64,000 bases of DNA from Methylomarinovum tepidoasis. GTDB taxonomy: Bacteria; Pseudomonadota; Gammaproteobacteria; Methylococcales; Methylothermaceae. The stretch covers positions 248,001 through 312,000 of the forward strand of contig NZ_AP024718.1 in assembly GCF_030294985.1 (NCBI RefSeq). Reading direction: 5' to 3'. The notes under the pieces are model-generated. The model made no database searches, was not told the DNA's origin, and saw only the letters and a program-made list of their open reading frames with translations. A program made the translations under genes and the position numbers. How positions within the stretch are numbered: the first letter of the stretch is position 1; every line of letters begins with the position of its first letter. Positions 16,749 to 28,575 of this stretch are shown in pieces.

Positions 16749-17614
16749 TGCTGGCGCTGCTGCAGCAGGTTCCGGCCCTGTTCTACGGCGCCGTCTTCGT
16801 TCTCGGCCTGCTGGCGGGCAGTTTCCTCAACGTGGTCATCCACCGCCTGCCGGTGATGCTGGAGCGCCGCTGGCGTCAGGAATGCCGGGCCTTTCTCGGC
16901 CTCCAGGAAGAGCCGGTCACGGAGCGCTTCGATCTGGTCCAGCCGGCTTCCCGTTGCCCCCACTGCGGCCATCCGATCCGTGCCTGGGAGAACATCCCCC
17001 TGCTCAGCTGGCTGCTGCTGCGGGGCCGTTGCAGCCAGTGCCGGGCACCGATCTCCCTGCGTTATCCCGTGGTCGAGTTGTTGACCGCCCTGCTGTCGCT
17101 GGCGGTCGCCTGGCGTTTCGGCGTCTCGCCCCAGACGCTGTGGGGGCTGGCGCTGACCTGGAATCTCGTCGCCCTCAGCGCCATCGACATCGACCACCAG
17201 CTGCTCCCCGACGCCATCACCCTGCCCCTGTTGTGGCTGGGGCTGCTGCTCAACGTCGCCGGCCTGTTCACCGATCTGCGTTCGGCGGTCATCGGCGCTG
17301 CGGCCGGTTATCTGATCCTGTGGAGCGTGTATCAGGTCTTCCGCCTGCTCACGGGCAAGGAGGGCATGGGGTACGGGGACTTCAAACTGCTCGCCGTCTT
17401 CGGCGCCTGGCTCGGCTGGCAGATGCTGCCCCTGATCATCCTGATCTCCTCCCTGGTGGGCGCGATCACCGGCATCGCCCTGATCCTGCTGTTGGAGCGG
17501 GACCGCGGCCAGCCCATCCCCTTCGGCCCCTATCTGGCGGTGGCCGGCTGGGTCGCCCTGCTCTGGGGCCGGGAATTGACCCAGTGGTATCTGCGCCTGA
17601 CCGGCATCGCCTGA
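16748..17614 (+). CDS. pilD: prepilin peptidase / N-methyltransferase PilD
   Basis: A 288-residue A24 aspartic membrane protease that cleaves type IV prepilin leaders and methylates the new N terminus. The zinc-binding loop cysteines Cys70, Cys73, Cys95 and Cys98 are all present. The catalytic aspartates are in DIDHQLLPD (Asp147 or Asp149 region) and GYGDFKLL (Asp211). The N-terminal GSFLNVVIHRLP block is typical. It overlaps pilC by one base and is followed directly by coaE. Confidence 0.95.
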   Translation: MLALLQQVPALFYGAVFVLGLLAGSFLNVVIHRLPVMLERRWRQECRAFLGLQEEPVTERFDLVQPASRCPHCGHPIRAWENIPLLSWLLLRGRCSQCRAPISLRYPVVELLTALLSLAVAWRFGVSPQTLWGLALTWNLVALSAIDIDHQLLPDAITLPLLWLGLLLNVAGLFTDLRSAVIGAAAGYLILWSVYQVFRLLTGKEGMGYGDFKLLAVFGAWLGWQMLPLIILISSLVGAITGIALILLLERDRGQPIPFGPYLAVAGWVALLWGRELTQWYLRLTGIA

Positions 17615-18220
17615 ATGCTGAAGATCGGCCTGACCGGCGGCATCGGCAGCGGCAAGAGCACCGTGGCCCGGCTGTTTCAACGTCACGGCGTTCCTGTCAT
17701 CGACACCGACGAGATCGCCCGCGACCTGGTGCGGCCGGGCCGTCCGGCCCTGCGCGCCCTGGTCGATGCCTTCGGCCCCGACATCCTGACCGCAGACGGT
17801 GAACTGGACCGGGCCCGCCTACGCGAGATCGCCTTCAACGATCCTGCCGCCAAGGCCCGCCTGGAGGCCATCCTCCACCCCCGCATCTTCTCGGAACTGG
17901 AACGCCGCCTGCAGGCGCTCGAAGCCCCTTATGTCATCATCGCCATCCCCCTGCTGGTGGAGACCGGCGCTTGGGGGCGGGTCGATCGGGTTCTGGTGGT
18001 GGACTGCCCCGAAGCCCTCCAGATAGAACGGGTCAGACGCCGCGACGGCTGGGACGAGGCGCTGATCCGCCGGGTTCTGGCCAGCCAGGCCGGCCGCCTC
18101 GAAAGGCTGGCGGTCGCCGACGACGTCATCGTCAACGACCGGGATCTGGCCCATCTGGCGCGCCAGGTGGCGGAACTCCACCGTCTGTATCTGCGTCTCA
18201 GCGGAACGGACGATCCCTGA
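17615..18220 (+). CDS. coaE: dephospho-CoA kinase CoaE
   Basis: A 201-residue P-loop kinase catalysing the last step of coenzyme A synthesis. The P-loop GLTGGIGSGKSTVA is at residues 5-18, with DTDEIARDLV for substrate binding and HPRIF and IPLLVE blocks. The ATG immediately follows the pilD stop, and the pilD-coaE link is conserved in gammaproteobacteria. hemW follows after 4 bases. Confidence 0.95.
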   Translation: MLKIGLTGGIGSGKSTVARLFQRHGVPVIDTDEIARDLVRPGRPALRALVDAFGPDILTADGELDRARLREIAFNDPAAKARLEAILHPRIFSELERRLQALEAPYVIIAIPLLVETGAWGRVDRVLVVDCPEALQIERVRRRDGWDEALIRRVLASQAGRLERLAVADDVIVNDRDLAHLARQVAELHRLYLRLSGTDDP

Positions 18221-18224
18221 AGAC

Positions 18225-19373
18225 ATGCTGCAGACCCCGCCCCTGAGCCTGTACGTCCACCTGCCCTGGTGCGTGCGCAAATGCCCCTACTGCGACTTCA
18301 ATTCCCACCCGGTAGCCGGGAAATTGCCGGAGCGCGCCTATGTCGAGGCCCTGCTGGCCGATCTGGACCAGGATCTTGAAACCCTCGAGGTACGGCCGCT
18401 GATCGCCATCTTCTTCGGCGGCGGCACCCCCAGCCTGTTCTCCCCGGAAGCCTTCTCCCGCCTGCTGGCGGGCATCCGGGCCCGGCTGCCCTGGGCCGAC
18501 GACATCGAGATCACCCTCGAGGCCAACCCCGGCACGGTGGAAAGTACCAAATTCGAGGCTTTCCGGGCGCTCGGCGTCAACCGGCTGTCGCTGGGCGTCC
18601 AGTCCTTCCAGGACGACAAACTCCAGCGCCTGGGACGGATTCACACGGCCGCAGAGGCCGTCCAGGCGGTGGAGACCGCCCGGCGGGCCGGCTTCGAACG
18701 CATCAACCTCGATCTGATGTTCGGCCTCCCCGGACAGACGCCGGCCGACGCGCGCCACGACCTCGACACCGCCCTCGCCCTGGAACCGGCTCACCTGTCG
18801 TGGTATCAGCTGACCCTGGAACCCAACACCCTGTTCGCCAAACATCCCCCGCCGCTGCCCGACGACGACCGCCTGTGGACGATCCAGACGGCCGGCCTGG
18901 AGCGTCTGGCCCGGGCGGGCTTCGAGCGCTACGAGATTTCAGCCTACGCCCGCCCGGGCCGGCGCTGCCGCCACAACCTCAACTACTGGCGCTTCGGCGA
19001 CTATCTCGGCATCGGCGCCGGGGCCCACGCCAAGCTGACCTTCGCCGCCGAAAACCGGATCGTCCGCAGCCATAAGATCCGTCACCCGTGGCATTACCTG
19101 GAGAAGGCCGGGACGCCCACCCGCCTCGGCGGCCACCAGGACATCGCCCCCGCCGAGCGGCCGCTGGAGTTTCTGATGAACGCCCTGCGGCTGCGGGAGG
19201 GCTTTTACCGCGGCGAATTCGAAGCCCGCACCGGCCTGCCCTTCTCCCACCTGGAGCCGGCACTGGCCCCCCTGCTGGAACAGGGCCTGCTCGAGGGCGA
19301 TGGCGACACGCTCCGCTGCAGCGACACCGGCTGGAATTTTCTCGATACCGTGCTGGCCCGTCTCACCACCTGA
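18225..19373 (+). CDS. hemW: HemW, radical-SAM heme chaperone
   Basis: A 382-residue radical SAM protein. The 4Fe-4S motif is CVRKCPYC (Cys16, Cys20, Cys23), the CX3CX2C arrangement, within YVHLPWCVRKCPYCDFNSH. FFGGGTPSLF, EANPGTVE and NRLSLGVQSFQDDKL follow, and a HemN-like C-terminal domain is present. It has the arrangement of HemW rather than coproporphyrinogen dehydrogenase HemN, being shorter and lacking the HemN N-terminal extension. HemW delivers heme to respiratory proteins. Confidence 0.9.
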   Translation: MLQTPPLSLYVHLPWCVRKCPYCDFNSHPVAGKLPERAYVEALLADLDQDLETLEVRPLIAIFFGGGTPSLFSPEAFSRLLAGIRARLPWADDIEITLEANPGTVESTKFEAFRALGVNRLSLGVQSFQDDKLQRLGRIHTAAEAVQAVETARRAGFERINLDLMFGLPGQTPADARHDLDTALALEPAHLSWYQLTLEPNTLFAKHPPPLPDDDRLWTIQTAGLERLARAGFERYEISAYARPGRRCRHNLNYWRFGDYLGIGAGAHAKLTFAAENRIVRSHKIRHPWHYLEKAGTPTRLGGHQDIAPAERPLEFLMNALRLREGFYRGEFEARTGLPFSHLEPALAPLLEQGLLEGDGDTLRCSDTGWNFLDTVLARLTT

Positions 19374-19420
19374 GCGATACGCGGTAAGATAGGCGCTCAT
19401 CAACCCGATTCTCGTCACCG

Positions 19421-20062
19421 ATGTACCCCTATCAACGCCAATTCATCGAGTTCGCCATCCAAGCCGGCGCCCTGCGCTTCGGCCGCTTCCAGCTCAAATC
19501 GGGCCGGATCAGCCCCTATTTCTTCAACGCCGGCCTGTTCAACAGCGGTAAGCGCCTGCGCCGGCTCGGCGGTTTCTACGCCGACGCCCTGGAAAACAGC
19601 CCCTTGAGCTGCGACATGCTGTACGGACCGGCCTACAAGGGCATTCCCCTCGCCTGCGCCACCGCCATCGCCCTCGCCGAACGTTACGACAAGGATTACC
19701 CTTACGCCTTCAACCGCAAGGAGGCCAAGGACCACGGCGAAGGCGGGCTGATCGTCGGGGCCCCGCTGCAGGGCCGGGTATTGATCGTCGACGACGTCAT
19801 CACCGCCGGCACCTCGGTGCGCGAATCGGTGGAAATCATCCGCCGGGCCGGCGCCGAACCCTGCGGCGTGCTGATCGCCCTCGACCGGGAGGAGCGGACC
19901 GACGACGGCCTGTCCGCCATCGCCGCCATCGAACGGGATTACGGCCTGCCGGTGCAGGCCATCGTCACCATGGGCGACGTCATCGCCTGGCTGGCCGAAA
20001 GCGGGCGTTTCCAGGCGGAGCTGGAAGCCATCCGCGCTTACCGCCGCGACTACGGCGCTTGA
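19421..20062 (+). CDS. pyrE: orotate phosphoribosyltransferase PyrE
   Basis: A 213-residue type I phosphoribosyltransferase that makes orotidine 5'-phosphate from orotate and PRPP. Diagnostic features are [13 protein letters not shown] near the N terminus, [24 protein letters not shown] and the PRPP loop [13 protein letters not shown]. Position near argB, the algC homologue, dut and coaBC matches the Pseudomonas order, where pyrE is also linked to that group. Confidence 0.96.
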   Translation: MYPYQRQFIEFAIQAGALRFGRFQLKSGRISPYFFNAGLFNSGKRLRRLGGFYADALENSPLSCDMLYGPAYKGIPLACATAIALAERYDKDYPYAFNRKEAKDHGEGGLIVGAPLQGRVLIVDDVITAGTSVRESVEIIRRAGAEPCGVLIALDREERTDDGLSAIAAIERDYGLPVQAIVTMGDVIAWLAESGRFQAELEAIRAYRRDYGA

Positions 20063-20092
20063 TCGGCCGCAGGAAACGGCTACGCTTAAAGT

Positions 20093-21988
<1,896 letters not shown>

Positions 21989-24397
21989 TCACTTTTCTCC
22001 CTGGTCAAATGGCAACGGCAACGCCAGCTCGAGGGTTTCGAACCAGTCCCGGAACCGTCCCTGGATGCGTTCCAGCGCCGCGGTATCGTCGGCCTCGAAA
22101 CGGAATTGCAGCGCCGGGCGGGCGTAGGCCGCCCGTACCGCCCCCCAGCCTGTGGCGAAATCGATGCGCACCCCGAAACCGGCATCGACCTTGGCATCGT
22201 CGAAGAACCTGTCCGCCGTCTGCTGGAGTAGTTTCAACGTGCGCTCGGTTTCCTCCAGCGATTCCAAAGGGGTCTCCAGATAAGGGGTGACGACGCTCTG
22301 GGGCAGTCCGGCGAAGAGCTCGTCCGAGGTCAGGGGATCGGCCGAGAGCACCTCCACCAGCCGGGCGGCGCCATAGATGGCGTCGTCGCTGCCGATCCAG
22401 CGTTCCCGGAACCACAGATGGCCGCTGAAGCTGCCCCCCAGCGCCGCCCCGGTTTCCTGCAGTTTGGCCTGCAGCTGGCACGGCAAAGGCAATGCCGTCA
22501 CCGGCCGGCCGCCGTGCTGGACCACGTAGCGGGAAGCATGGCGGCTGCACTCGGTGTCGAATACGATGTCGCTCCCCGGCTCCCGCGACAGCACGTCCCC
22601 CGCCAGCAACATCAGCACCCGGTCGGCGGGCACCCAGCGTCCCTGGGCGTCGACCACCGCCAGGCGGTCGCCGTCGGCGTCGAACGCCAGGCCCAGTTCG
22701 GCCTCGCCGTCGGCCGCCACCCGCCGCCCCAGGGCTGTGAGCGCGTCCTGCCGGGCCGGGTCGAACAGCCCCTCGCTGTGGATTTCCTCCACCTCGCACC
22801 CCAGGGTGCGCAGCAGGGCAGTCACCGTCTCGCCGACGGTACCGACACCGCGATCGACGATGACCTTGAGCGGCCGGCCGAGCTGGACGTCGTCCATTAC
22901 CGTGCCGATGTAGTCGGCCAAAAGGTCGCGGTTTTCCACCTGCCCCATCCCGCTGGCGAACCGTCCTTGCGCCAGACGCTGCCGCAGTTCCAAAAGACGC
23001 TTGCCGGACCAGGCCTCCCCGGCGATGGTCAGCTTGAGGCCGCCGTATTCCAGCGGGCAGCTCCCGCCCGTGACCACTAGGCCGGAGCGGACGTTGAGGT
23101 AATGGCAACCGAAGTGGACCAGGGGGGCGGGAACGGCGCCGAGATCGATGACGTCCCGACCGCTGGCGCACAACCCCTCGACAAGCGCGGCGGCCAACGC
23201 CTCGCTGCCCTCGCGCCGGTCCCGCCCCACCACCACGGCCTGCTCGCCCTGGGCCTGGATTTCGGTGCCGATCGCCTGGCCGAGGGCCTGAAACACCTCC
23301 ACCGGCAGTTCCGCAAGCGGCGCCCTGAGGTCGCAGGGTTGGAAAACGCGCTTTGCGGGAACCTGGATGGTCGTCTCGGACACCTCCACATCCCCGGATC
23401 CGGTACTGTCCGCACTCACCTTCACAGCACCGGAATCGGTTCGGGTTTTTCGCTCGACCTCCCGACGTAACGCCTCGTCCTCCTCCTTGAGTTCCGCACG
23501 GTCCACAGGAGGCGACAAAAGCAGCAACCGGTCAATCAACGGTTGCAGTTCTTTCGCTTTGAGCGGATAAAATTCCTGCCTTCTCCCCAACCGCCAATCA
23601 TCGAGGAAGCGCAGCAGCATGGCCACGTCCGCCTGCAACGACCGGCTGATCCGGCGCCATCCGAAATATCCAGTCAACACGATGACCGCCACTGCCGCCG
23701 CCCACAAGACCAGCGCGTAAACAGGCCCCGAATCCTTCCCAACCGGCCAATAGACGATCTCCCATTCCGTTCCTGGCACCTGAATCCTGCCCTCCGGCGT
23801 CATACCTTTGAGCGCAGCATCGCCACGAAACGCCAGCATCGCCTTGCCCTGCATCAGGGCGTAGGCGCCAGTGGGGGGCGGTGTCAGATCGCGCTGTAGC
23901 CATTTCGGGTCCAGCGCCACCAGCAGCACCGCCAGCGCCTGGTCGCCGCTGCGGATCGCGCGGGCGAGAGCCAAATGCCGCTGAGGGGAGCCGAGACCGT
24001 GCATCGCCAATGGCGGCGCGGCGCTCACGGCCCGTTGGGCCAGGTCCAGATCGGCGAAACTGAGCACGCCCTGGCCGACATCGGTGCCTACGGGAAGCAG
24101 ACGCACCCACAAGGCGTCCGGGAGCATCCGTTGCAACCGGGCTTCGATGGCGTCCCAGGGCTGCCCGGCCAGCTCGGTTTCCCAGCGGGGATCGCGCGCC
24201 AGGGCATCGACCAGCTGCTGCGTCCCCTCGGCCCGGGCGCCGATCTGGGCGGCGACCGCCTTGGCGTAGGCGGCCCAGTGCGATGCCTGGTCTTCCTGGG
24301 CCTGACGCCAGGAGAAGAAATACACCCCGCCCACCGTCAGCGTCAGCGCCAGCACGGCGACGATGAGAAGGACAATCAACCAGCGTGCCAGACCCAT
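21989..24397 (-). CDS. AlgC-like phosphohexomutase homologue with membrane sensor domain; active site degenerate
   Basis: An 802-residue protein in the syntenic algC position. Start ATG 24397 leads straight into membrane helix 1 (about 6-28); a periplasmic domain and helix 2 (about 226-246) follow, then a linker and a phosphohexomutase domain (about 351-797). The Mg loop is kept (DADGDR, 573-578). Other sites differ from P. aeruginosa AlgC as I recall it: the phosphoserine motif TGSHNP reads TGGSCP (443-448), the sugar loop GEMSGH reads GSFSGH (655-660), the phosphate loop RASNTTP reads RAAYARP (755-761), and KTGHS reads LPLPC (636-640). It may be inactive as phosphomannomutase/phosphoglucomutase. 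Confidence 0.82.
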   Translation of the reverse strand: MGLARWLIVLLIVAVLALTLTVGGVYFFSWRQAQEDQASHWAAYAKAVAAQIGARAEGTQQLVDALARDPRWETELAGQPWDAIEARLQRMLPDALWVRLLPVGTDVGQGVLSFADLDLAQRAVSAAPPLAMHGLGSPQRHLALARAIRSGDQALAVLLVALDPKWLQRDLTPPPTGAYALMQGKAMLAFRGDAALKGMTPEGRIQVPGTEWEIVYWPVGKDSGPVYALVLWAAAVAVIVLTGYFGWRRISRSLQADVAMLLRFLDDWRLGRRQEFYPLKAKELQPLIDRLLLLSPPVDRAELKEEDEALRREVERKTRTDSGAVKVSADSTGSGDVEVSETTIQVPAKRVFQPCDLRAPLAELPVEVFQALGQAIGTEIQAQGEQAVVVGRDRREGSEALAAALVEGLCASGRDVIDLGAVPAPLVHFGCHYLNVRSGLVVTGGSCPLEYGGLKLTIAGEAWSGKRLLELRQRLAQGRFASGMGQVENRDLLADYIGTVMDDVQLGRPLKVIVDRGVGTVGETVTALLRTLGCEVEEIHSEGLFDPARQDALTALGRRVAADGEAELGLAFDADGDRLAVVDAQGRWVPADRVLMLLAGDVLSREPGSDIVFDTECSRHASRYVVQHGGRPVTALPLPCQLQAKLQETGAALGGSFSGHLWFRERWIGSDDAIYGAARLVEVLSADPLTSDELFAGLPQSVVTPYLETPLESLEETERTLKLLQQTADRFFDDAKVDAGFGVRIDFATGWGAVRAAYARPALQFRFEADDTAALERIQGRFRDWFETLELALPLPFDQGEK

Positions 24398-24399
24398 GG

Positions 24400-24858
24400 T
24401 CAATGCCGCCCGGTATGCCCGAAACCGCCACTGCCCCGCCGGCTGGGCGTGAACTCGGTCACGGTTTCGAACGCCACCTGCACCACCGGCACGAACACCA
24501 TCTGGGCGATGCGCTCTCCCACCTCGATGGTGAAAGGCTCGGAACCCCGATTCCAGCATGACACCATCACTTCGCCCTGATAGTCGGAATCGATCAGCCC
24601 CACGAGATTGCCGAGAACGATGCCGTGCCTGTGGCCGAGGCCGGAACGGGGCAGCAACACCGCCGCCAGGGAGGGATCGCCGATGTGAATGGCCAGGCCG
24701 GTGGGGATCAGGGTGGTTTCCCCGGGCGCCAGGGTCAGCGGCGCCTGCAGGCAGGCTCTCAGATCCAGTCCGGCCGCCCCCTCGGTGGCGTAGTGCGGCA
24801 GGGGAATCTCCCGGCCCAGACGGTCATCGAGAATCTTCAGTTCGATTTTCTTGTCCAT
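24400..24858 (-). CDS. dut: dUTP diphosphatase Dut
   Basis: A 152-residue homotrimeric dUTPase that hydrolyses dUTP to dUMP. The five motifs are in order: [39 protein letters not shown] and the flexible C-terminal arm [10 protein letters not shown]. Its 5' end overlaps the end of coaBC by 35 bases, and the algC-like start follows 2 bases after its stop, so the genes form one coupled transcript. Confidence 0.96.
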   Translation of the reverse strand: MDKKIELKILDDRLGREIPLPHYATEGAAGLDLRACLQAPLTLAPGETTLIPTGLAIHIGDPSLAAVLLPRSGLGHRHGIVLGNLVGLIDSDYQGEVMVSCWNRGSEPFTIEVGERIAQMVFVPVVQVAFETVTEFTPSRRGSGGFGHTGRH

Positions 24859-26047
24859 AACGTTCGCCGATCAAGGTTATCAGTCGCCGGGCCAGCGCCT
24901 TCTTGGAGGCCGTACCCAAATCCCGTTCCCCGCCGGGCCAAAACACCCACAGGGTGTTGTCGTCCCGGTCGAATCCCTGGCCGGGACCGACCGGGTTGGC
25001 GGCGATCAGGTCCAATCCCTTGCGCGCCAGCTTGTCCCGGGCGTATTCCCGCACCCGTTCGGTTTCGGCGGCGAAACCGACAGTGAAAGGGCGCGGCCGA
25101 TGGGTGGCGACGGCGGCCAGGATGTCCGGGGTCCGGACCAGCTCCAGCTGCAGCCGGTCGCGGTGCTTCTTGAGCTTCTGCCCCGCTACCGTCACCGGGG
25201 CGTAGTCGGCCACCGCCGCCGCGCCGATGAAAACGTCGCAGTCGGCCACCCGCGCCATCACCTGTTCATACATCTGCGCCGCGCTTTCCACCGCCACCAC
25301 CGCGACACCGGCCGGTGAGGGCAGAGACACCGGACCGCTCACCAGCACCACCTCGGCCCCGGCTTCCCGGGCGGCCTGGGCCAGGGCGTAGCCCATCTTG
25401 CCGGAGCTGCGGTTGCTGAGGAAACGCACCGGATCGATGGCCTCTCGGGTCGGGCCGGCGGTGATCAGCACCCGCCGCCCCGCCAGCGGCCCGCCCCGCC
25501 AACAGGCTTCGAGGTGTTCGAAAATCTCAGCCGGCTCCAGCATCCGTCCCGGCCCTGCCTCGCCACAGGCCTGAGCACCCTCGGCCGGTCCCCAGATGTC
25601 GACGCCCCGCTGCCGCAGCACGGCGACGTTTTCCCGGGTCGCCGGATGCTGCCACATGACCCGGTTCATCGCCGGCGCCACGGCGACGGGCGCTTCGGTC
25701 GCCAGGCACAGAGTGGTCAAAAGATCATCGGCCATGCCTATTCTGAGTCTAGCCAGAAAATCGGCGCTCGCCGGGGCGATCACCACCTGTTCGGCCCAGC
25801 GCGCCAGTTCGATATGCCCCATGGCCGCCTCCGCCCGGGGGTCGAACAAGCCGGTCCGCACCGGCCGGCCCGACAGAGCTTGCAGGGTCAACGGCGTGAT
25901 GAAGCGGGTGGCGGCCTCGGTCATCACCACCTGGACCTCGGCGCCGGCCCGCCGCAGCAGGCGCACCAGCTCGGCGGTTTTGTAGGCGGCGATGCCGCCG
26001 GTGATACCGAGCAGAATCCGGCGCCGGGACAGTGTTCGAAATTCCAT
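24824..26047 (-). CDS. coaBC: bifunctional phosphopantothenoylcysteine decarboxylase/synthetase CoaBC
   Basis: A 407-residue two-domain enzyme of coenzyme A synthesis. The N-terminal flavin-dependent CoaC half has [10 protein letters not shown], the PAMNRVMW substrate motif and the [10 protein letters not shown] loop with the active-site cysteine; the C-terminal CoaB half begins with [29 protein letters not shown] and ends with VGFAAET and [11 protein letters not shown]. It joins cysteine to phosphopantothenate and decarboxylates the product. It starts only 15 bases from the divergent radC start, so their promoters must overlap one another or the coding regions. Confidence 0.95.
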   Translation of the reverse strand: MEFRTLSRRRILLGITGGIAAYKTAELVRLLRRAGAEVQVVMTEAATRFITPLTLQALSGRPVRTGLFDPRAEAAMGHIELARWAEQVVIAPASADFLARLRIGMADDLLTTLCLATEAPVAVAPAMNRVMWQHPATRENVAVLRQRGVDIWGPAEGAQACGEAGPGRMLEPAEIFEHLEACWRGGPLAGRRVLITAGPTREAIDPVRFLSNRSSGKMGYALAQAAREAGAEVVLVSGPVSLPSPAGVAVVAVESAAQMYEQVMARVADCDVFIGAAAVADYAPVTVAGQKLKKHRDRLQLELVRTPDILAAVATHRPRPFTVGFAAETERVREYARDKLARKGLDLIAANPVGPGQGFDRDDNTLWVFWPGGERDLGTASKKALARRLITLIGERYGQENRTEDSR

Positions 26048-26062
26048 CTATGCTTGCAGACT

Positions 26063-26740
26063 ATGAAAACGATTCGCGACTGGCCCGAGGGCAAGCGCCC
26101 CCGGGAGAAACTGCTGCAACGCGGGCCCCAGGCCCTGTCCGACGCCGAGCTGCTGGCGATTTTCCTGCGCACCGGCATCCCGGGCAAGACCGCCGTGGAC
26201 CTGGCCCGCGAACTTTTGGCCCGCTTCGGCTCCCTGCGCGCCCTGCTGCAGGCCGACGCCAAGACCTTCACCGCCTGCAAGGGACTGGGCAGCGCCAAAT
26301 ACGTGCAACTGCAGGCGGCGCTGGAGATGGCCCGCCGTCATCTGTACGAGAGCCTGCAGCGGGGCAAAGCCCTGACCTCGCCCCAGGTGACCCGCGCCTT
26401 TCTGGTGCGCCAGCTGCGCGATCAGCCCTACGAGGTCTTCGCCGCCCTGTTTCTCGACACCCGCCACCGCCTGATCGCCTACGAACCGCTGTTCCGCGGC
26501 ACCATCGACGGGGCCAGCGTCCATCCCCGCGAGGTGGCGCGCCGCGCCCTGGAACTGAACGCCGCCGCCGTCATCTTCGCCCACAACCACCCCTCCGGCG
26601 ACCCCAGCCCCAGCGGTGCCGACCGCCAGATCACCGCCCGTCTGGTGCAGGCGCTGGGGCTGTTCGACATCCGCGTGCTCGACCACGTCGTGGTCGGCGA
26701 CGGGGAAACCTTTTCCTTCGCCGAACACGGCTGGCTTTAG
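26063..26740 (+). CDS. radC: RadC family JAB-domain protein
   Basis: A 225-residue UPF0758 protein. ATG 26063 is chosen because the family begins MxIxDWPxxxRPREKLL; the longer open frame to 25514 is antisense to coaBC. An N-terminal helix-hairpin-helix region (about 30-90) is followed by a JAB/MPN+ metal-binding domain with [16 protein letters not shown] (HxHx10D) and a conserved [16 protein letters not shown] end. It is no longer considered a core DNA repair gene; the real function is unknown. It ends overlapping purC by 4 bases, convergently. Confidence 0.93.
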   Translation: MKTIRDWPEGKRPREKLLQRGPQALSDAELLAIFLRTGIPGKTAVDLARELLARFGSLRALLQADAKTFTACKGLGSAKYVQLQAALEMARRHLYESLQRGKALTSPQVTRAFLVRQLRDQPYEVFAALFLDTRHRLIAYEPLFRGTIDGASVHPREVARRALELNAAAVIFAHNHPSGDPSPSGADRQITARLVQALGLFDIRVLDHVVVGDGETFSFAEHGWL

Positions 26741-27630
26741 CCCTCCCCCAGCAGACGCCGCTGGGCCTCGCGGTACTTCTCCGCGGTCTTGGCGATGATC
26801 TCCGGCGGCAGCCGGGGGGCCGGGGGCCGTTTGTTCCAACCGATGGATTCGACGTAATCGCGCACGAACTGCTTGTCGAAGCTCGGCGGGCTGACGCCGA
26901 CCCGGTACCGCTCCGCCGGCCAGAAACGGGAAGAATCCGGCGTCAGGGCCTCGTCGATCCAATACAGCTCGCCTTTCTCGTCGAGGCCGAACTCGAACTT
27001 GGTGTCGGCGATGATGATGCCGCGCTCCAAGGCGTAGGCGGCCGCCTCGGTGTAGATCCGCAAACTGACCTGGCGCACTTTTTCGGCCGTTTCCCGGCCC
27101 AGCAGTTCGACGGTGCGCTCGAAGTCGATGTTCTCGTCGTGGGTGCCGATCTCGGCCTTGGTGGAAGGGGTGTAGATGGGCTCGGGCAGTTTCTCGGCCA
27201 GGCGCAGCCCCGGCGGCAGTTCGATGCCGCAGACCCCGCCGGTGCGCTGATAATCCTTCCAGCCGGAACCGATCAGGTAGCCGCGCACGATGGCCTCCAC
27301 CGGCAGCGGCTTCAGGCGGCGCGCCACCACCGCCCGGGTTTCCACCTGGTCGCGCTCTGCCGCGTCCGGGAGAATGTCCGCCAGCGGCACGTCGAGCAGA
27401 TGGTTGGGGATCAGGTGCGACAGGCGCTGGAACCAGAAGCTGGACACCGCCGTCAGCACCTGCCCCTTGCCGGGGATCGGATCGGGGAACACCACGTCGA
27501 AAGCGGACAGCCGGTCGGTGGTGACGATCAGCAGGCGCTCGGCGTCGATGGCGTAGATGTCGCGGACCTTGCCGCGACCCAGCAGCTCGAGGGACCGGAG
27601 ATTGGATTCGAACAGGGTCTCGGGGGGCAT
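26737..27630 (-). CDS. purC: phosphoribosylaminoimidazole-succinocarboxamide synthase PurC
   Basis: A 297-residue SAICAR synthase, of the longer type (about 300 residues) rather than the 237-residue E. coli form. I set ATG 27630 (protein [16 protein letters not shown]) because an AGGA lies about 10 bases upstream; an upstream ATG 27663 lacks a ribosome site. Motifs include [56 protein letters not shown], and [30 protein letters not shown]. It catalyses ATP-dependent condensation of CAIR with aspartate. Confidence 0.95.
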   Translation of the reverse strand: MPPETLFESNLRSLELLGRGKVRDIYAIDAERLLIVTTDRLSAFDVVFPDPIPGKGQVLTAVSSFWFQRLSHLIPNHLLDVPLADILPDAAERDQVETRAVVARRLKPLPVEAIVRGYLIGSGWKDYQRTGGVCGIELPPGLRLAEKLPEPIYTPSTKAEIGTHDENIDFERTVELLGRETAEKVRQVSLRIYTEAAAYALERGIIIADTKFEFGLDEKGELYWIDEALTPDSSRFWPAERYRVGVSPPSFDKQFVRDYVESIGWNKRPPAPRLPPEIIAKTAEKYREAQRRLLGEG

Positions 27631-27695
27631 GGGCGTTTTTTCCTGGTCGGGCAAACGTGTCATAATGCTGATTTTACTGGAGATTGCAAGCACCA

Positions 27696-28532
27696 ATGAG
27701 CTGGTTAGGCAAAGTCTTGGGCGGCACCTTCGGCTTCATGCTCGGCGGTCCCCTGGGCGCGCTGCTGGGCGCCGCCGTCGGCCATCAGTTCGACCGCGGC
27801 CTGGGCGAGTTCCAATCCCTGCCGCGCATGGACGCAGGACAACAGGAACGCATCCAGATGGCCTTCTTCACCGCCACCTTCTCGGTCATGGGCCACCTGG
27901 CCAAGGCCGACGGCCGCGTCACCGAGGAGGAGATCGCCGTCGCCCGTCAGATCATGGACCGCATGGACCTGCCGCCGCATTTGCGGGAAACCGCCATCCG
28001 CCTGTTCCGCGAGGGCAAGTCGCCGAACTTTCCCCTCGACGCCACCCTCGACCAGTTCCGCCAGGAAGTGGGGCGGCGCGCGTCGCTGATCCGCCTGTTT
28101 CTGGAGATCCAGCTCCAGGCTGCCTACGCCGACGGCCGTCTCCATCCCACCGAGGAGCGCCTGCTGCTGCACATCTGCCAGCGGCTGGGCTTCTCCCGCT
28201 TCGAGTTTCAGGCCCTGCGCGCCTTCATCGAAGCCCAGCTGCGTTTCACCCAGGCTTACGCCCAGCATCAGTACCAGCAGCGCCACGGTCACCGTCCGCC
28301 CCCCCGGCGCCAGCAGCCCAGTCTGAGCGATGCCTACGCCCTGCTCGGCGTCTCTCCCGATGCCAGCGACGCCGAAATCAAAAAAGCCTACCGCCGCCTC
28401 ATGAGCCAGCATCATCCCGACAAGCTGGTGGCCAAGGGCCTGCCGGAGGAGATGGTCAGGATCGCCACCGAAAAAACCCAGAAGATCCGCGAAGCCTACG
28501 AGATCATCCGCAACCATCGGCAACACCGTTGA
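27696..28532 (+). CDS. djlA: co-chaperone DjlA (TerB domain plus C-terminal J domain)
   Basis: A 278-residue membrane-anchored DnaJ-like protein. ATG 27696 gives the family-typical [30 protein letters not shown], a glycine-rich N-terminal membrane segment. A TerB-like helical domain follows (about residues 50-180; [18 protein letters not shown]), then a Gln/Arg/His-rich linker and a C-terminal J domain (about 210-278) with the HPD motif in [15 protein letters not shown]. DjlA stimulates DnaK ATPase at the inner membrane. Confidence 0.93.
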   Translation: MSWLGKVLGGTFGFMLGGPLGALLGAAVGHQFDRGLGEFQSLPRMDAGQQERIQMAFFTATFSVMGHLAKADGRVTEEEIAVARQIMDRMDLPPHLRETAIRLFREGKSPNFPLDATLDQFRQEVGRRASLIRLFLEIQLQAAYADGRLHPTEERLLLHICQRLGFSRFEFQALRAFIEAQLRFTQAYAQHQYQQRHGHRPPPRRQQPSLSDAYALLGVSPDASDAEIKKAYRRLMSQHHPDKLVAKGLPEEMVRIATEKTQKIREAYEIIRNHRQHR

Positions 28533-28575
28533 GCTGTGCTAGATTAAGCGGAAACCCCTCGATACGGAGGCTGCC

